64,000 bases of DNA from an uncultured Eubacteriales bacterium (GCA_900551325.1 URVM01000014.1:19888-83887), one strand, 5' to 3'. Positions 44,335-54,360 are shown, counted from the stretch's first letter. The notes: generated from the sequence alone by a model not told the origin. Made by a program: numbers and translations.

Positions 44335-46434
44335 TTAGAAAAGATGCCAAGTTAGGATGAACATACCAAATACGATAGAAACCATAGCCATAAGCTTAAT
44401 AATAATATTAATAGCTGGTCCTGCTGTATCTTTAAATGGATCTCCTACTGTATCTCCTACTACTGCTGCTTTGTGGCTATCTGAACCCTTACCACCTAAA
44501 TTACCTTCTTCAATGTATTTTTTAGCATTGTCCCAAGCTCCACCAGAGTTAGCCATCATAACTGCTAAAATAAAACCTGTAGTTGTTGCTCCTGCTAAAA
44601 GTCCTGCTACTCCATTTGGTCCAAGTAAAAGACCTACTATAAGTGGTGTACCTATACCAACTAAAGCTACTTTAACAAGTTCTTTTTGAGCAGACTTTGT
44701 ACAAATATCTACACAGGTTGCATAATCTGCATCTGCCTTACCTTCCATAAGCCCTGGTATTTCTTTAAATTGTCTTCTTACTTCAATTACAATCTTACTT
44801 GCTGCATTACCCACTGCGTCCATAGTAAAGGCTGCAAATACAAAAGTTGCCATACCACCTATAAATAAGCCAATGAGTACTTGAGGATTAAGTAAAGAAA
44901 GATCAAAAGCAAAATCAATATTATTCTTTTGTATAAGAAGTTCTATAGAATCTTTATAGGCTGCAATAAATGCTAGTGCTGTAAGAGCTGCTGAACCTAT
45001 TGCAAAACCTTTTCCTGTAGCTGCTGTAGTATTACCAAGAGAGTCAAGGGCATCTGTACGCTCACGTACTTCTGGATCTAATCCTGCCATCTCTGCAATT
45101 CCCCCAGCATTATCTGCTACAGGTCCATATGCATCTGTTGCTAATGTAATTCCTAAAGTAGAAAGCATACCTACTGCTGAAATAGCAATACCGTATAATC
45201 CTAAACTAAAATTCTCCATACCACCTGATAAAAGGAAGCTTGCCATAACAGAAATACCTACAATAATAACAGGTAAAGCTGTTGAAAGCATACCTACTGA
45301 TAAACCTGTAATAATAGTAGTAGCTGAACCTGTACTTGCAGCTTGTGCAACATGTTTAGTTGGTTTGTAGCTTGAGTTTGTATAATACTCTGCAAAGAAT
45401 CCTATACCTATACCCGCTATAAGTCCACTAATAATAGAGAAATAAATACCTATATACTCCATCCCTAAAACACCTGTTACTACAAAATAAGACACTACTA
45501 AAATAAGTGCTGATGCAATATACACACCTCTTCTAAGAGCACTTAGAAGTTTCTTTTGTGATACAGATTCTCCTGTCTTTACAAAGAAGGTTCCTATAAT
45601 AGAAGCTATAACTCCTGTAGAAGCTACAACTAATGGAATCATAACACCATTTATTGAAAGTCCAGCTGATACAGCAAGTACACAAGAAGAAAGTATAGCA
45701 CCTACATAAGATTCATATAAGTCAGCTCCCATACCTGCTACGTCCCCTACATTATCCCCTACGTTGTCCGCAATAACAGCAGGATTACGTGGGTCATCTT
45801 CTGGAATACCTGCTTCTACTTTACCAACTAAGTCGGCACCTACGTCTGCTGCCTTAGTAAAAATACCTCCACCAACTCTTGCAAAAAGTGCCATAGTGGA
45901 TGCACCCATTCCAAAAGTAAGCATAGTTGAAGTAATGCTTATAACTCTTTCATTAACTGGTAATGCTCTATAGTACCAGTCTAATAAATAATACCAAATA
46001 CTTAAATCTAAAAGCCCAAATCCTACTACTACAAATCCCATAACAGCTCCACTTGAAAAAGCTACTTTAAGTCCTTTATTTAAGCTTTTTGTACACGCAG
46101 TAGTTGTACGACTATTGGCCAGTGTTGCAATCTTCATCCCTATGAAACCACTAAGTCCTGAAAAAATACCTCCTGTAATAAATGCAAAAGGAACGAAAAT
46201 AGAAACATAGCCTAAATATCCTAATATAAGTAATAAAACAAACATTCCTAAAAAGAATAAGCCTACACCCTTATACTGTCTCTTTATGTACGCATTTGCC
46301 CCTATCCTTATTTTCTTAGCAATACTTTTGACCTCTTCACTTCCTTCTTCCATTTTTAAGATTTTCATACCCTTGTACAACGAAAACACTAAAGCGAGTA
46401 GTGCACCTATGGGTGCCAGTAACATTAAATCCAT
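44335..46434 (-). CDS. hppA: K+-dependent membrane-bound pyrophosphatase
   Basis: This pump hydrolyses pyrophosphate and moves H+ and/or Na+ across the membrane. The 699-residue protein has about 16 membrane segments and the pyrophosphate-binding motifs VGADLVGKVE, DPRNPAVIADNVGDNVGD (about residues 215-233) and the C-terminal DTVGDPFKDTAGPA. The GNTTAATGKG motif carries the Ala of the K+-dependent class; K+-independent enzymes have Lys there. Whether it pumps Na+ or H+ cannot be decided from what I can see. It is monocistronic, with AGGAGG before the ATG. Confidence 0.95.
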   Translation of the reverse strand: MDLMLLAPIGALLALVFSLYKGMKILKMEEGSEEVKSIAKKIRIGANAYIKRQYKGVGLFFLGMFVLLLILGYLGYVSIFVPFAFITGGIFSGLSGFIGMKIATLANSRTTTACTKSLNKGLKVAFSSGAVMGFVVVGFGLLDLSIWYYLLDWYYRALPVNERVISITSTMLTFGMGASTMALFARVGGGIFTKAADVGADLVGKVEAGIPEDDPRNPAVIADNVGDNVGDVAGMGADLYESYVGAILSSCVLAVSAGLSINGVMIPLVVASTGVIASIIGTFFVKTGESVSQKKLLSALRRGVYIASALILVVSYFVVTGVLGMEYIGIYFSIISGLIAGIGIGFFAEYYTNSSYKPTKHVAQAASTGSATTIITGLSVGMLSTALPVIIVGISVMASFLLSGGMENFSLGLYGIAISAVGMLSTLGITLATDAYGPVADNAGGIAEMAGLDPEVRERTDALDSLGNTTAATGKGFAIGSAALTALAFIAAYKDSIELLIQKNNIDFAFDLSLLNPQVLIGLFIGGMATFVFAAFTMDAVGNAASKIVIEVRRQFKEIPGLMEGKADADYATCVDICTKSAQKELVKVALVGIGTPLIVGLLLGPNGVAGLLAGATTTGFILAVMMANSGGAWDNAKKYIEEGNLGGKGSDSHKAAVVGDTVGDPFKDTAGPAINIIIKLMAMVSIVFGMFILTWHLF

Positions 46435-46597
46435 ATTTGTCCCCTCCTAAGAATTTAATTAATATGGATAACTCTACTCTATTTTTATGCATAATCTCTT
46501 CAATATATCTATATAATTCTCATAGAATTTTAATTTTTAATAGTTTATAATGGGAATGGTTAAAATAAACTTAAATTGACTTATTGGAGGTGTGATT

Positions 46598-48961
46598 GTG
46601 TTTAAGAGCAAATTTAACCTTGCAAAATACAGCATATGGTTTATTTTATTCTGCCTAGGTTCCTTACTCGTATATAAACCCTTGAGTGCTATACAACTTT
46701 CCCCTATTTTAGATACATTAAGGCATGCCCCTTTCTTACATATGTTTATTCTCTTTGTAGGAGGGCTTATTGTAGTCTCCTTTTCTACCCTTTATGATCT
46801 TATCCTTTGCCATGCGTTTAAATTAGATTTGAAGATTCTTGATATCTTTAAAATTTCTTGGATTTCCTCTGCTCTTATAGGTTTTGCCAAGCATAAAGAC
46901 CAAAGAAAAGGTAGCCTGCGCTATCATCTTTATCGTAGTGAAGGGGTAGATACTAAAAAAGCGCTCTTTTTAGACTCACTAAAAAATATGTTACTTTTTA
47001 ATCCAGAAGGCTCTCTTCCTACTAACCTAAAACTAAATTTCTTAGTACGAGCTAAGCTTATGTTTAGTGTGACCCTTAAATGGCTAGTGACAGGACTGTT
47101 CTTTTGTTTAATCTTTAAACTTTTTGGTATTCCATTTAAATTCATACATGTTTTAGTAGTCTTTGGTTTTGCTATCTTTTTATCTACTATTAGTCTTGTA
47201 CCTTATGGTTTAGGTATATTCGAACTAGTAAGTCTTATAGCTTTCTTACGCTTAGGCTATGATGTATCTAATATTACATTAGTTCTTATTGCTTTTAGAA
47301 TTTTTTACACCATTATTCCTGGTGTGATGACTTTATTTATATTAGCTTTAGGTCCAAGCGAGACTAAAAAAAGTAAACTTACAGAAGGACAAAAGCATCT
47401 TGTCAATCTTTTAAGTGTAAAATCCTTTGCTGCGCTTATTTTCTTTTCTGGCTGCCTTCTACTTCTTTCTGCATCTTTACCAGAAGAAAGTGTGCGTATT
47501 ACTGTTGTAAATCAATTATTTACTCTAAGTTTTATTAAAGCTTTTCGCCTTAGTGCTATGGGTGTAGGCCTAATCCTTATTATTTTATCTAAAGGCATTT
47601 GGGATAAGGTAAGTTTCTCCTATACTATTACTCTTTTCACTTTATTAGGGGGTAGCTTACTGGCTGTTTTAAAAGGTCTCAATTTAGAAATAGCTTGCTT
47701 ACTCATTGTAATTGCCTTCGTCCTTGCACCGGCTAAAGAAGTCTTTTACCGAAAAGGTTCTCCATTAAGTGTAAAGCGCATTGCCTTATACTTTTTAGGT
47801 ATTTCCTTTATAAGCTTTATCTATATTGTGCTATACAATAAATTAACTAATCCTAGTGCCCATTTAATTATGAAATCTATGTCTAGCATTTACTTTATAG
47901 ACGCTATTATCTTTGTGATCTTTATGCTTATTAGCGCCCTTTTATTAAATGCACTATCCATTAAACGAACAGACTTTCAGTACCCAACTGATGAAGATTT
48001 AGAAGATCTTAAAGTCTTTCTAAGTAAGTATGAAGGAAATTCTATGACTCATCTGCTATTTTTAAAAGATAAGTGCTTCTTCTATACTTTAGACAAACAA
48101 GTACTTATAGCCTATCGTCCTTATAAAGATAAACTTATGGTACTAGGTGACCCTATAGGTAATCCAAAACTATTCAAAGAAGCCATTAATAACTTTAGGC
48201 AATTTGCAGATCAGTACGATATGGTTCCTATTTTCTATGAAATTACTGAAGAACATTTACCTATCTACCATGAAAATGGCCTGAAATTCCTCAAGCTAGG
48301 TGAAGAGGCTGTTGTGGACCTAAATAACTTTACCCTAGCTGGTAAACAAGGAGCCCCTCTTAGAACTATTAAAAATAAGATGAACCGTGGTGAGTTTACC
48401 TTTGAACTTCTCACACCTCCTATAGCACCTGAAATTATGAAAGAACTTAGCTATATATCTAACCTCTGGTTAGATGGTAGGTCTGAGAAAGAATTCTCTC
48501 TAGGTTTCTTTGATGAATTCTATATTAATCTAGCACCTGTAGGGATTATTAAAGCAGAAGAACAAATTCTTGGTTTTGCAACCATTATGCCTCTTTATGG
48601 AAATCACACTATCTCTATAGATTTAATGCGCCTTCTACCTCATTCCCCTAATGGTGCTATGGATGCTTTATTTATTGGACTTATTGAATGGGCTATAGGA
48701 GAAGGCTACCAGCACTTTATTTTAGGTAAGGCACCTCTATCTAATGTAGGTATGAATCAATTCTCTACAACAAAAGAGAAATTGGCTAAATATATTTATC
48801 AATACGGAAATAAAATTTATAGCTTTAAAGGCTTACGTAAATACAAAGAAAAATTTTATCCTGAATGGAAAAGTACCTATTTGGCTTATCCTAAGGGAAC
48901 CCATCTTCCAAGTGCTCTTATTCAACTTACAATGATGATTAGTGGTACGAAAGAAAATTAG
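46598..48961 (+). CDS. MprF-like phosphatidylglycerol lysyltransferase
   Basis: This is a bifunctional aminoacyl-phospholipid synthase/flippase. The protein of about 787 residues has an N-terminal membrane part (10 or more segments to about residue 460, including the LPG-synthase-type VPYGLGIFELVSLIAFLRLG) and a C-terminal DUF2156 transferase domain (about 475-780, with YDMVPIFYEITEEHLPIYHENGLKFLKLGEEA and DLMRLLPHSPNGAMDALF in two parts). It would transfer lysine (or alanine) from tRNA to phosphatidylglycerol and lower the envelope's negative charge. The GTG at 46598 has correct spacing to GGAGG; the GTG at 46592 does not. Confidence 0.88.
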   Translation: MFKSKFNLAKYSIWFILFCLGSLLVYKPLSAIQLSPILDTLRHAPFLHMFILFVGGLIVVSFSTLYDLILCHAFKLDLKILDIFKISWISSALIGFAKHKDQRKGSLRYHLYRSEGVDTKKALFLDSLKNMLLFNPEGSLPTNLKLNFLVRAKLMFSVTLKWLVTGLFFCLIFKLFGIPFKFIHVLVVFGFAIFLSTISLVPYGLGIFELVSLIAFLRLGYDVSNITLVLIAFRIFYTIIPGVMTLFILALGPSETKKSKLTEGQKHLVNLLSVKSFAALIFFSGCLLLLSASLPEESVRITVVNQLFTLSFIKAFRLSAMGVGLILIILSKGIWDKVSFSYTITLFTLLGGSLLAVLKGLNLEIACLLIVIAFVLAPAKEVFYRKGSPLSVKRIALYFLGISFISFIYIVLYNKLTNPSAHLIMKSMSSIYFIDAIIFVIFMLISALLLNALSIKRTDFQYPTDEDLEDLKVFLSKYEGNSMTHLLFLKDKCFFYTLDKQVLIAYRPYKDKLMVLGDPIGNPKLFKEAINNFRQFADQYDMVPIFYEITEEHLPIYHENGLKFLKLGEEAVVDLNNFTLAGKQGAPLRTIKNKMNRGEFTFELLTPPIAPEIMKELSYISNLWLDGRSEKEFSLGFFDEFYINLAPVGIIKAEEQILGFATIMPLYGNHTISIDLMRLLPHSPNGAMDALFIGLIEWAIGEGYQHFILGKAPLSNVGMNQFSTTKEKLAKYIYQYGNKIYSFKGLRKYKEKFYPEWKSTYLAYPKGTHLPSALIQLTMMISGTKEN

Positions 48962-48995
48962 ATTTAAGGTTCTTGAGAACATCCCTCTAAGTAAT

Positions 48996-49038
48996 AAAAC
49001 CACGAAGGCACTTCAAAATAAAGTGCCTTCGTGGTTTT
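48996..49038. terminator. Bidirectional intrinsic terminator
   Basis: An AAAACCACGAAGGCACTT stem, perfectly complemented at 49021-49038, lies between the convergent mprF-like and carbonic-anhydrase-like genes. Confidence 0.88.
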
Positions 49039-49047
49039 ATACCTACC

Positions 49048-49551
49048 TTATAACTTATAATCCTTACTTAATTCTATATAATGATTTGCCGAGTCATATA
49101 GATTTTTGATTTGTTCATCAGTGAGTGGTTTAATGACTTTGGCTGGTGAACCAAGAACAAGCATACCATCCTCTATTACTGTTCCGCCTGTTACAAGTGC
49201 ACCGGCTCCTATAATACAATGTTTGCCAATCTTAGCACCATCTAAGATAATGCTTCCCATGCCAACAAGTGTATAATCACCTATTTGGGCACCATGAATA
49301 ATGGCATTGTGTCCTACTGTTACACCTTCGCCTATTATAGTAGGACATGTATGGGATACATGAATGACTGTACCATCTTGAATATTTGTTCCTTGTCTAA
49401 TAACTACTTGATTCACATCTGCTCTAATGACAGCATTGTACCACACACTACTATCTGCTTCTATTTGAATATCTCCAATAAGCTGACTACCTTCTGCTAT
49501 AAATACACTGTCATGAATCTGCGGTTCTTTATCTTTGAATCTCTGTATCAT
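49048..49551 (-). CDS. Gamma-class carbonic anhydrase-like hexapeptide protein
   Basis: The left-handed beta-helix protein (167 residues from the chosen ATG at 49551 with AAGGAG) has hexapeptide repeats (IGDIQIEADSSVWYNAVIRAD, VTVGHNAIIHGAQIGDYTLVGMGSIILDGAKIG in parts). The metal-binding His residues are in VIHVSHTC and TVGHNAIIHGA. Similar YrdA/PaaY-type proteins bind zinc, but their physiological role in bacteria is unclear. It follows the response regulator by 10 nt and so is probably the last gene of the two-component operon. Confidence 0.88.
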   Translation of the reverse strand: MIQRFKDKEPQIHDSVFIAEGSQLIGDIQIEADSSVWYNAVIRADVNQVVIRQGTNIQDGTVIHVSHTCPTIIGEGVTVGHNAIIHGAQIGDYTLVGMGSIILDGAKIGKHCIIGAGALVTGGTVIEDGMLVLGSPAKVIKPLTDEQIKNLYDSANHYIELSKDYKL

Positions 49552-49561
49552 ACCCTTCTCC

Positions 49562-50260
49562 TTAATCCATGCCAAACTTATAGCCTACACCCCATACTGT
49601 AAACACATAGAGTGGGTCACGTGGGTTTTCTTCTATCTTTTCGCGTAATTTCCTAATGTGTACCATCACTGTATTTGTATTTTCAAAGTAAGGCTGTCCC
49701 CATACTCTTTCGTATATAGTTTCTGTCTTAAAGGTAATGCCTTTATTTACCCATAAAAGCTTTAATATGCCATACTCTGTTGGTGTAAGAGGGATTTCTA
49801 CATTATTCTTATAGACCTTTCCTGCTTCTAAATCCATCATTAATTCATCTTCTTCTAAGATGTTATCTCTACTTTTAGAAAAGGCATTCAGCTTAGTAGC
49901 ACGGCGAAGTTGAGCCTTAACCCTAGCAATAAGCTCAAGAGGGTTAAAAGGTTTGGCTAAATAATCATCAGCCCCTACAGATAGTCCCATAATCTTATCT
50001 ATATCTTCTGTTTTTGCTGAGAGCATAATAATAGGTACATTGGAAGTTTGTCGTATTTCCATACATGCATCTATACCGTTTACTTCTGGCATCATAACAT
50101 CTAGGATAATAAGGTCCACTTCTGTTTCTTTAATGGTACGAAGTGCAGCAAGTCCTGTACTGGCTAAGATGACCTCATAGCCTTCATTACGTAAGTAAAT
50201 ACCAACTAAATCTCTAATTTCTTTCTCATCATCTACAACTAAAATTTTTGCTCTTTCCAT
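49562..50260 (-). CDS. OmpR-family response regulator
   Basis: A 232-residue regulator with an N-terminal receiver (phosphorylated Asp in LIILDVMMPEV, about residue 53; acidic pair VDDEKE; Lys in DYLAKPFNP) and a C-terminal winged helix (about 135-230, EIPLTPTEYGILKLL). It is most like VanR/PhoB-type regulators. It follows the sensor kinase by 13 nt. A 10-bp-spaced direct repeat before the operon promoter at 54324-54339 is a likely binding site, giving autoregulation. Confidence 0.94.
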   Translation of the reverse strand: MERAKILVVDDEKEIRDLVGIYLRNEGYEVILASTGLAALRTIKETEVDLIILDVMMPEVNGIDACMEIRQTSNVPIIMLSAKTEDIDKIMGLSVGADDYLAKPFNPLELIARVKAQLRRATKLNAFSKSRDNILEEDELMMDLEAGKVYKNNVEIPLTPTEYGILKLLWVNKGITFKTETIYERVWGQPYFENTNTVMVHIRKLREKIEENPRDPLYVFTVWGVGYKFGMD

Positions 50261-50273
50261 CTTCTAACCTCCT

Positions 50274-52127
50274 TTAAGCTTTATGGAGTTTCACATTAAA
50301 GTGAATTTTATCACCATCTAGCTGTGCCCATATTTTGCCGCCATGCATCTCTACTATATTTTTGGCAATAGCAAGCCCTAGCCCACTACCACCTGCCATA
50401 CTATTTCTTGAATGGTCACTACGGTAAAATCTATCAAATAATTTCTCTACATCATTTTCTTTAATACCAGTATTTTTATTAGATACAGTCACATAAATAT
50501 AAGTTCTTGTCTCTTGAATAACTACTTGTATATTTTCGCCTTCTTCAGAGTACTTAATAGCATTTTCAATAAGATTCTCAAAAACCCTAGTCATCTTTAA
50601 TACATCAATACTTGCATTGGTCTCCTTTGCTGCAAGACGATACTGAATACACATGGATTTTTCTTCTGCTAATGGCATAAGTTCTTCGGTAAGCTGGCTT
50701 ACTAATGTAGCGATAGAAAGTATTTCTTGTTTCAGCTTTACAGAACGATTGCTTAACTTTGTATATTCAAATAAATCCTCTATAAGAATTTTTAAACGTT
50801 CAGCTTTATTATAAGCAATTTCTAAATATTTTGCACTCTCTTCTTTTGTTGTAGCTTTTTCTTCCTTTACAAGGCCTATATAACCAATAACTGAAGTTAA
50901 AGGGGTTCTTAAATCATGAGCCACATTTGTAATTAGTTCACTCTTTGTCTTTTCAGACTGAGCTCGCTCTCTCATTTGTTCCTTTAATTCATACTCCATC
51001 TTGGTCATAGCACTTGCCACACGAGCTAATTCATCATCACCTCGCTGTTCAACTTGAAAATCTAGATTCCCCTTTGAAATCTCACCCAAGCAATAACCTA
51101 AGTACTCTATATACTTAATTTTAGCTTTCGTTTCTCTTAAAATAATATAAATGAAGATTATTACACCTGATAAAAACCCTACTACCTCTGCTGTATTTGT
51201 ATAAGCAGATCGTTCTACACCCGTAAGTACTGTATCATTTAGTAAGTAATAAATCTCCCCATTCATAATAACAGGGTAAATACTAGTTCTTTGCTCACTT
51301 TCATTTGTTTCTGATGAAATAGATGCCTTTCTGATAGCTTCTAAAATATTAATACTTTTAATAAAGTTATCTCCATAGATCATATTGCCCTTACTATCTA
51401 TTAGAAAGGTTTTTGTATCACTGGCATAACTAATGTTTGAGTCTAAATTACTTAACAGCCTTATAATAGCTGTTTCTTTATGTTTTTCTTCTGTTATGCC
51501 CTGTGATTCAAAGAATTCACTTATAAGAGTATTTACCTTTTCTTTTGTCCATTCATCTTTAGAGATCAATTCTAGAAATTGGGCATAAAGCTTTCTAATC
51601 TCTTCTCTAGATACATCATAGAGACTCATTCTTCCTTTTTCCATTGCCTCAGAAGAATAATTCCCCTCGTATTCTATCCTATTCCACTCATTTAGAACTT
51701 CCCTTAGTTGGTCTATATCTACTTCTTCAGCCTTTATAGATTTTACTGTGCTATATAATCTATCTATATCTATTTCCTTAGCTAAATGTACATATTCTAA
51801 GTTATTAATCTCCCTTACCGTACGGGTAAGCTGGTTTTGCAGTTGTTCATTAGCCATCCTATAGTCTAAATAAGTATAGTAACCCACATTAAGTCCTTTA
51901 GCTATATTGGAAATTAAACCTCCCCCTATACTTGCTAGTATAAAAGCTATGGAAACCATCCATAATATTTGTAGCCTGATACTCTGCTTAACCTTCTTTT
52001 TATAAGTAGTACAAAGGGCGCAGCCCTTTTCTTTAAGCTGCGCTCCTAGTATTTTTACCTTCCCCTGTTTTCTTACTTTAGCTCTTTGTTGCCTTTTTAA
52101 TTCCCTTGTTTTTTTACTCATGTTCAT
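50274..52127 (-). CDS. Membrane sensor histidine kinase
   Basis: A 617-residue kinase: a basic N-terminal tail, membrane segment 1 (about 50-75), a large extracytoplasmic region (about 76-310), membrane segment 2 (about 314-333), HAMP (about 335-385), HisKA with the phospho-acceptor in NVAHDLRTPLTSVIGY (about residue 401), and the HATPase domain with NLIENAIKYSEEG, RFYRSDHSRN and GGSGLGLAIAKNIVEMHGG. Partner of the downstream response regulator. The signal is unknown, but its neighbours (a DUF4097-like protein and a membrane protein) suggest envelope state. Confidence 0.93.
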   Translation of the reverse strand: MNMSKKTRELKRQQRAKVRKQGKVKILGAQLKEKGCALCTTYKKKVKQSIRLQILWMVSIAFILASIGGGLISNIAKGLNVGYYTYLDYRMANEQLQNQLTRTVREINNLEYVHLAKEIDIDRLYSTVKSIKAEEVDIDQLREVLNEWNRIEYEGNYSSEAMEKGRMSLYDVSREEIRKLYAQFLELISKDEWTKEKVNTLISEFFESQGITEEKHKETAIIRLLSNLDSNISYASDTKTFLIDSKGNMIYGDNFIKSINILEAIRKASISSETNESEQRTSIYPVIMNGEIYYLLNDTVLTGVERSAYTNTAEVVGFLSGVIIFIYIILRETKAKIKYIEYLGYCLGEISKGNLDFQVEQRGDDELARVASAMTKMEYELKEQMRERAQSEKTKSELITNVAHDLRTPLTSVIGYIGLVKEEKATTKEESAKYLEIAYNKAERLKILIEDLFEYTKLSNRSVKLKQEILSIATLVSQLTEELMPLAEEKSMCIQYRLAAKETNASIDVLKMTRVFENLIENAIKYSEEGENIQVVIQETRTYIYVTVSNKNTGIKENDVEKLFDRFYRSDHSRNSMAGGSGLGLAIAKNIVEMHGGKIWAQLDGDKIHFNVKLHKA

Positions 52128-52132
52128 CCCTC

Positions 52133-53401
52133 TTATTTGGTAATATACACACTTCCATATGTGGCACCAATAAACATCTTCATTGCTTCGTCACCATAAT
52201 AAATACGTTTAAGTCCATTATTTAGATTTTCACTTTTTACCTTGAAATCTATATAGATGCTATTGTTATCACCTAGATTTTGCTCCATATATATAGGTTC
52301 TTCTTGAATTGTAACATCTTCCTCATTATTATGGTTATAATCATTGTAATCCTCTTCATAAACTACATCTTCATATTGAACTCTCTTTTTAATTTCAAAT
52401 CCTGAAATATCTTTTGGAAGTACTGTGTGAACATCTATACTTTCACCTAATATTTCTATACGCTTTGGTGTGCCCGTTGGATAAAGTTTTACTTCTCCTC
52501 CATGTCCACCTTCTATAATAGCATTTTGAATCATACCTTTAAGCTGAACATCAGTACTTTCAGAACTAGAAATATTAACATTGTACGGTGTAGAACTATT
52601 TACATCAATTTCATTATTATAAGCGTCAACTGTAAGTTCACTAAGCTTACCATCTATTTGAGTCTTTCCATAGTCCGTTTCAATATTAACCTTAGCTTCA
52701 ATATCACTATTTATCATAATGTCGCTATGGTCTCCACCACGGTCATTAGTAATATTGGCTGTAGCAATTTGACCTCTTAATACAGTTTTTACGCCGCCGT
52801 GACTAAGCTTAACTTGTGCTGGTGTCTTAGAGTAAATGTCTATATTCCCTCTTGAAGCACCAATATCTATACTATTATAACTGCCATTTAAAGCAAGGTC
52901 TATCATCTGTGCATCTATCTTTAAATTTTTAATATTAGTGCTAGATGAAAACGTCACAGAATCATTTCTATAATAATTACCTTCATTGATCTTTACTTCT
53001 AAAGTATCTATATCCTTAGCTGGAATATATACAACTAATTCTTCATCCCAATTACTTGAGAAAAAATAAATCTCTGAGTCTTGTATTTGTTTAAGATTAA
53101 CATGGGAAGATGTACCTTCACTTGTTACTTGAAGCTCATACTTTGGTTCTGGAAAGATGACACCATTACCAGAGGCATCAAAAGTTACATAAGCTTTACC
53201 ATCTGTAGGCATAATACGTACTGGTACATCTGAGTTTATATAAACTTTTTCAAGTGCTGTAACTTTTAAATCTTTTTGATCTTTAATTTCAAAGTTCATT
53301 TGATTGCTCTTATACATTTGTCCTAAAGTTACACCAGTTCCAGCTACCCCTACACCAATTAATACAAGGCATGCTGCTACTATAAATTTAATGGCTTTCA
53401 T
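52133..53401 (-). CDS. Membrane-anchored beta-helix-like protein (DUF4097-like)
   Basis: A 422-residue protein with one N-terminal membrane segment (about 5-25), then a long region of short beta strands (for example NLKIDAQMIDLALNGSYNSIDIG, MINSDIEAKVNIETDYGKTQIDGKL in parts) typical of DUF4097/adhesin-like repeats, and an acidic tail with EEDYNDYNHNNEED near residue 365. It probably lies outside the membrane. Family members sit beside two-component or PadR/DUF1700 modules. It follows the 54249 gene by 2 nt and precedes the kinase by 5 nt. A role in modulating the kinase is inference. Confidence 0.7.
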   Translation of the reverse strand: MKAIKFIVAACLVLIGVGVAGTGVTLGQMYKSNQMNFEIKDQKDLKVTALEKVYINSDVPVRIMPTDGKAYVTFDASGNGVIFPEPKYELQVTSEGTSSHVNLKQIQDSEIYFFSSNWDEELVVYIPAKDIDTLEVKINEGNYYRNDSVTFSSSTNIKNLKIDAQMIDLALNGSYNSIDIGASRGNIDIYSKTPAQVKLSHGGVKTVLRGQIATANITNDRGGDHSDIMINSDIEAKVNIETDYGKTQIDGKLSELTVDAYNNEIDVNSSTPYNVNISSSESTDVQLKGMIQNAIIEGGHGGEVKLYPTGTPKRIEILGESIDVHTVLPKDISGFEIKKRVQYEDVVYEEDYNDYNHNNEEDVTIQEEPIYMEQNLGDNNSIYIDFKVKSENLNNGLKRIYYGDEAMKMFIGATYGSVYITK

Positions 53402-53403
53402 CT

Positions 53404-54249
53404 TTATACCTCCTGACTTTCTTTTCTAATCTTTCTACGTTTATTTATACCTACGATTAAATTCTTAATACCTATAAATATAAGGCAAATGATACAACTC
53501 CCTAAACCACCTACACCTAATGCAACTAAACTTCCAAATAAAAACAGCACACCCATTGGTCCCATACCTGCTGCAGCTGTAAATCCAGCCATACCAAGTC
53601 CAAGTACCCCTACACCTAATGCCATAATACTTAAGAATATCCCCATACCGATTACAAAGACAGCTGTTCCACCTAATCCAATGGCGATTGGTAATCCGAT
53701 GAAGATAGCAAGTACAATACCTATACCACTTAGTATTGAAGCACCAAATTTTTTCTTTTTCTTTCTAAATTCTTGTCTTCTAGCTAAGTCATATGAAGCA
53801 TAAGATGTATCTTGTCTCATATTTTGATTATTGTTCCCAGTATAGTTCTGATTATAGTTTTGCTCTGGTTGCTTGTAGTTCGTATAACCTGCTGTTTGTT
53901 GGGTATTTGTATACGTATTTGCTTGGCTATACCCTGTTCCCTTTTTATATCCCTCTTGTTTGATATATTCTTTTGGGTTAAGGTTTTCTTTAAGGTTCTC
54001 TTTAGAGTTTTCTTTAAGATTTTCTTTAGTAGCTTCTTGTATATCCGTTATTTTATCTGTTTGGTTGAGTTTTTGGTCTACTGTTTGATCTTGTGAATCA
54101 GTAAACATATTCGTATCAACAAGTGTTTGATCTAATTCTTGTACTTTATCAGTCTTCTCCCTTTTGTAATCTTCATCATCTAGTATTGGAAGGAAATCTA
54201 CATCTATAATCTCTGGTAATTCATTTGATCTTTCTTGATTATCACTCAT
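53404..54249 (-). CDS. Membrane protein with a disordered N-terminal region
   Basis: A 281-residue protein. Residues 1-160 are polar and disordered, with a short tandem repeat (KENLKENSKENLKENLN) and a Gln/Asn/Tyr-rich stretch. Residues about 170-265 hold three or four membrane segments rich in Gly and Ala, ending in a basic tail (NKRRKIRKESQEV). I do not recognise the family; the arrangement recalls small membrane partners of DUF4097/two-component modules. It is the first gene of the operon, with AAGGAG before its ATG. Confidence 0.65.
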   Translation of the reverse strand: MSDNQERSNELPEIIDVDFLPILDDEDYKREKTDKVQELDQTLVDTNMFTDSQDQTVDQKLNQTDKITDIQEATKENLKENSKENLKENLNPKEYIKQEGYKKGTGYSQANTYTNTQQTAGYTNYKQPEQNYNQNYTGNNNQNMRQDTSYASYDLARRQEFRKKKKKFGASILSGIGIVLAIFIGLPIAIGLGGTAVFVIGMGIFLSIMALGVGVLGLGMAGFTAAAGMGPMGVLFLFGSLVALGVGGLGSCIICLIFIGIKNLIVGINKRRKIRKESQEV

Positions 54250-54280
54250 ATTGCCTCTCTCCTTTATTTTCTCTTATAGA

Positions 54281-54339
54281 TTTATAGTATCTCAAAGTTC
54301 TTAATGTCTACACCTGATAATGTTTAAGATTTCTTAAGA
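54281..54339 (-). promoter_or_regulatory. Promoter of the sensor operon with a response-regulator-type repeat
   Basis: Minus strand -35 TAGACA (54310-54305), 18 nt and -10 TATAAA (54286-54281). Just upstream, TCTTAA occurs twice 10 bp apart (54339-54334 and 54329-54324), the layout that OmpR-family regulators bind. The start of the first gene follows about 32 nt downstream. Autoregulation is inferred. Confidence 0.6.
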
Positions 54340-54360
54340 AATTGTGAGAGAGAGCTTCAG

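Noticed and set aside
53985..54030. Short tandem DNA repeat as a CRISPR or minisatellite
   Set aside because: It is the coding sequence of the KENLKENSKENLKENL segment in the membrane protein, not an array with spacers.
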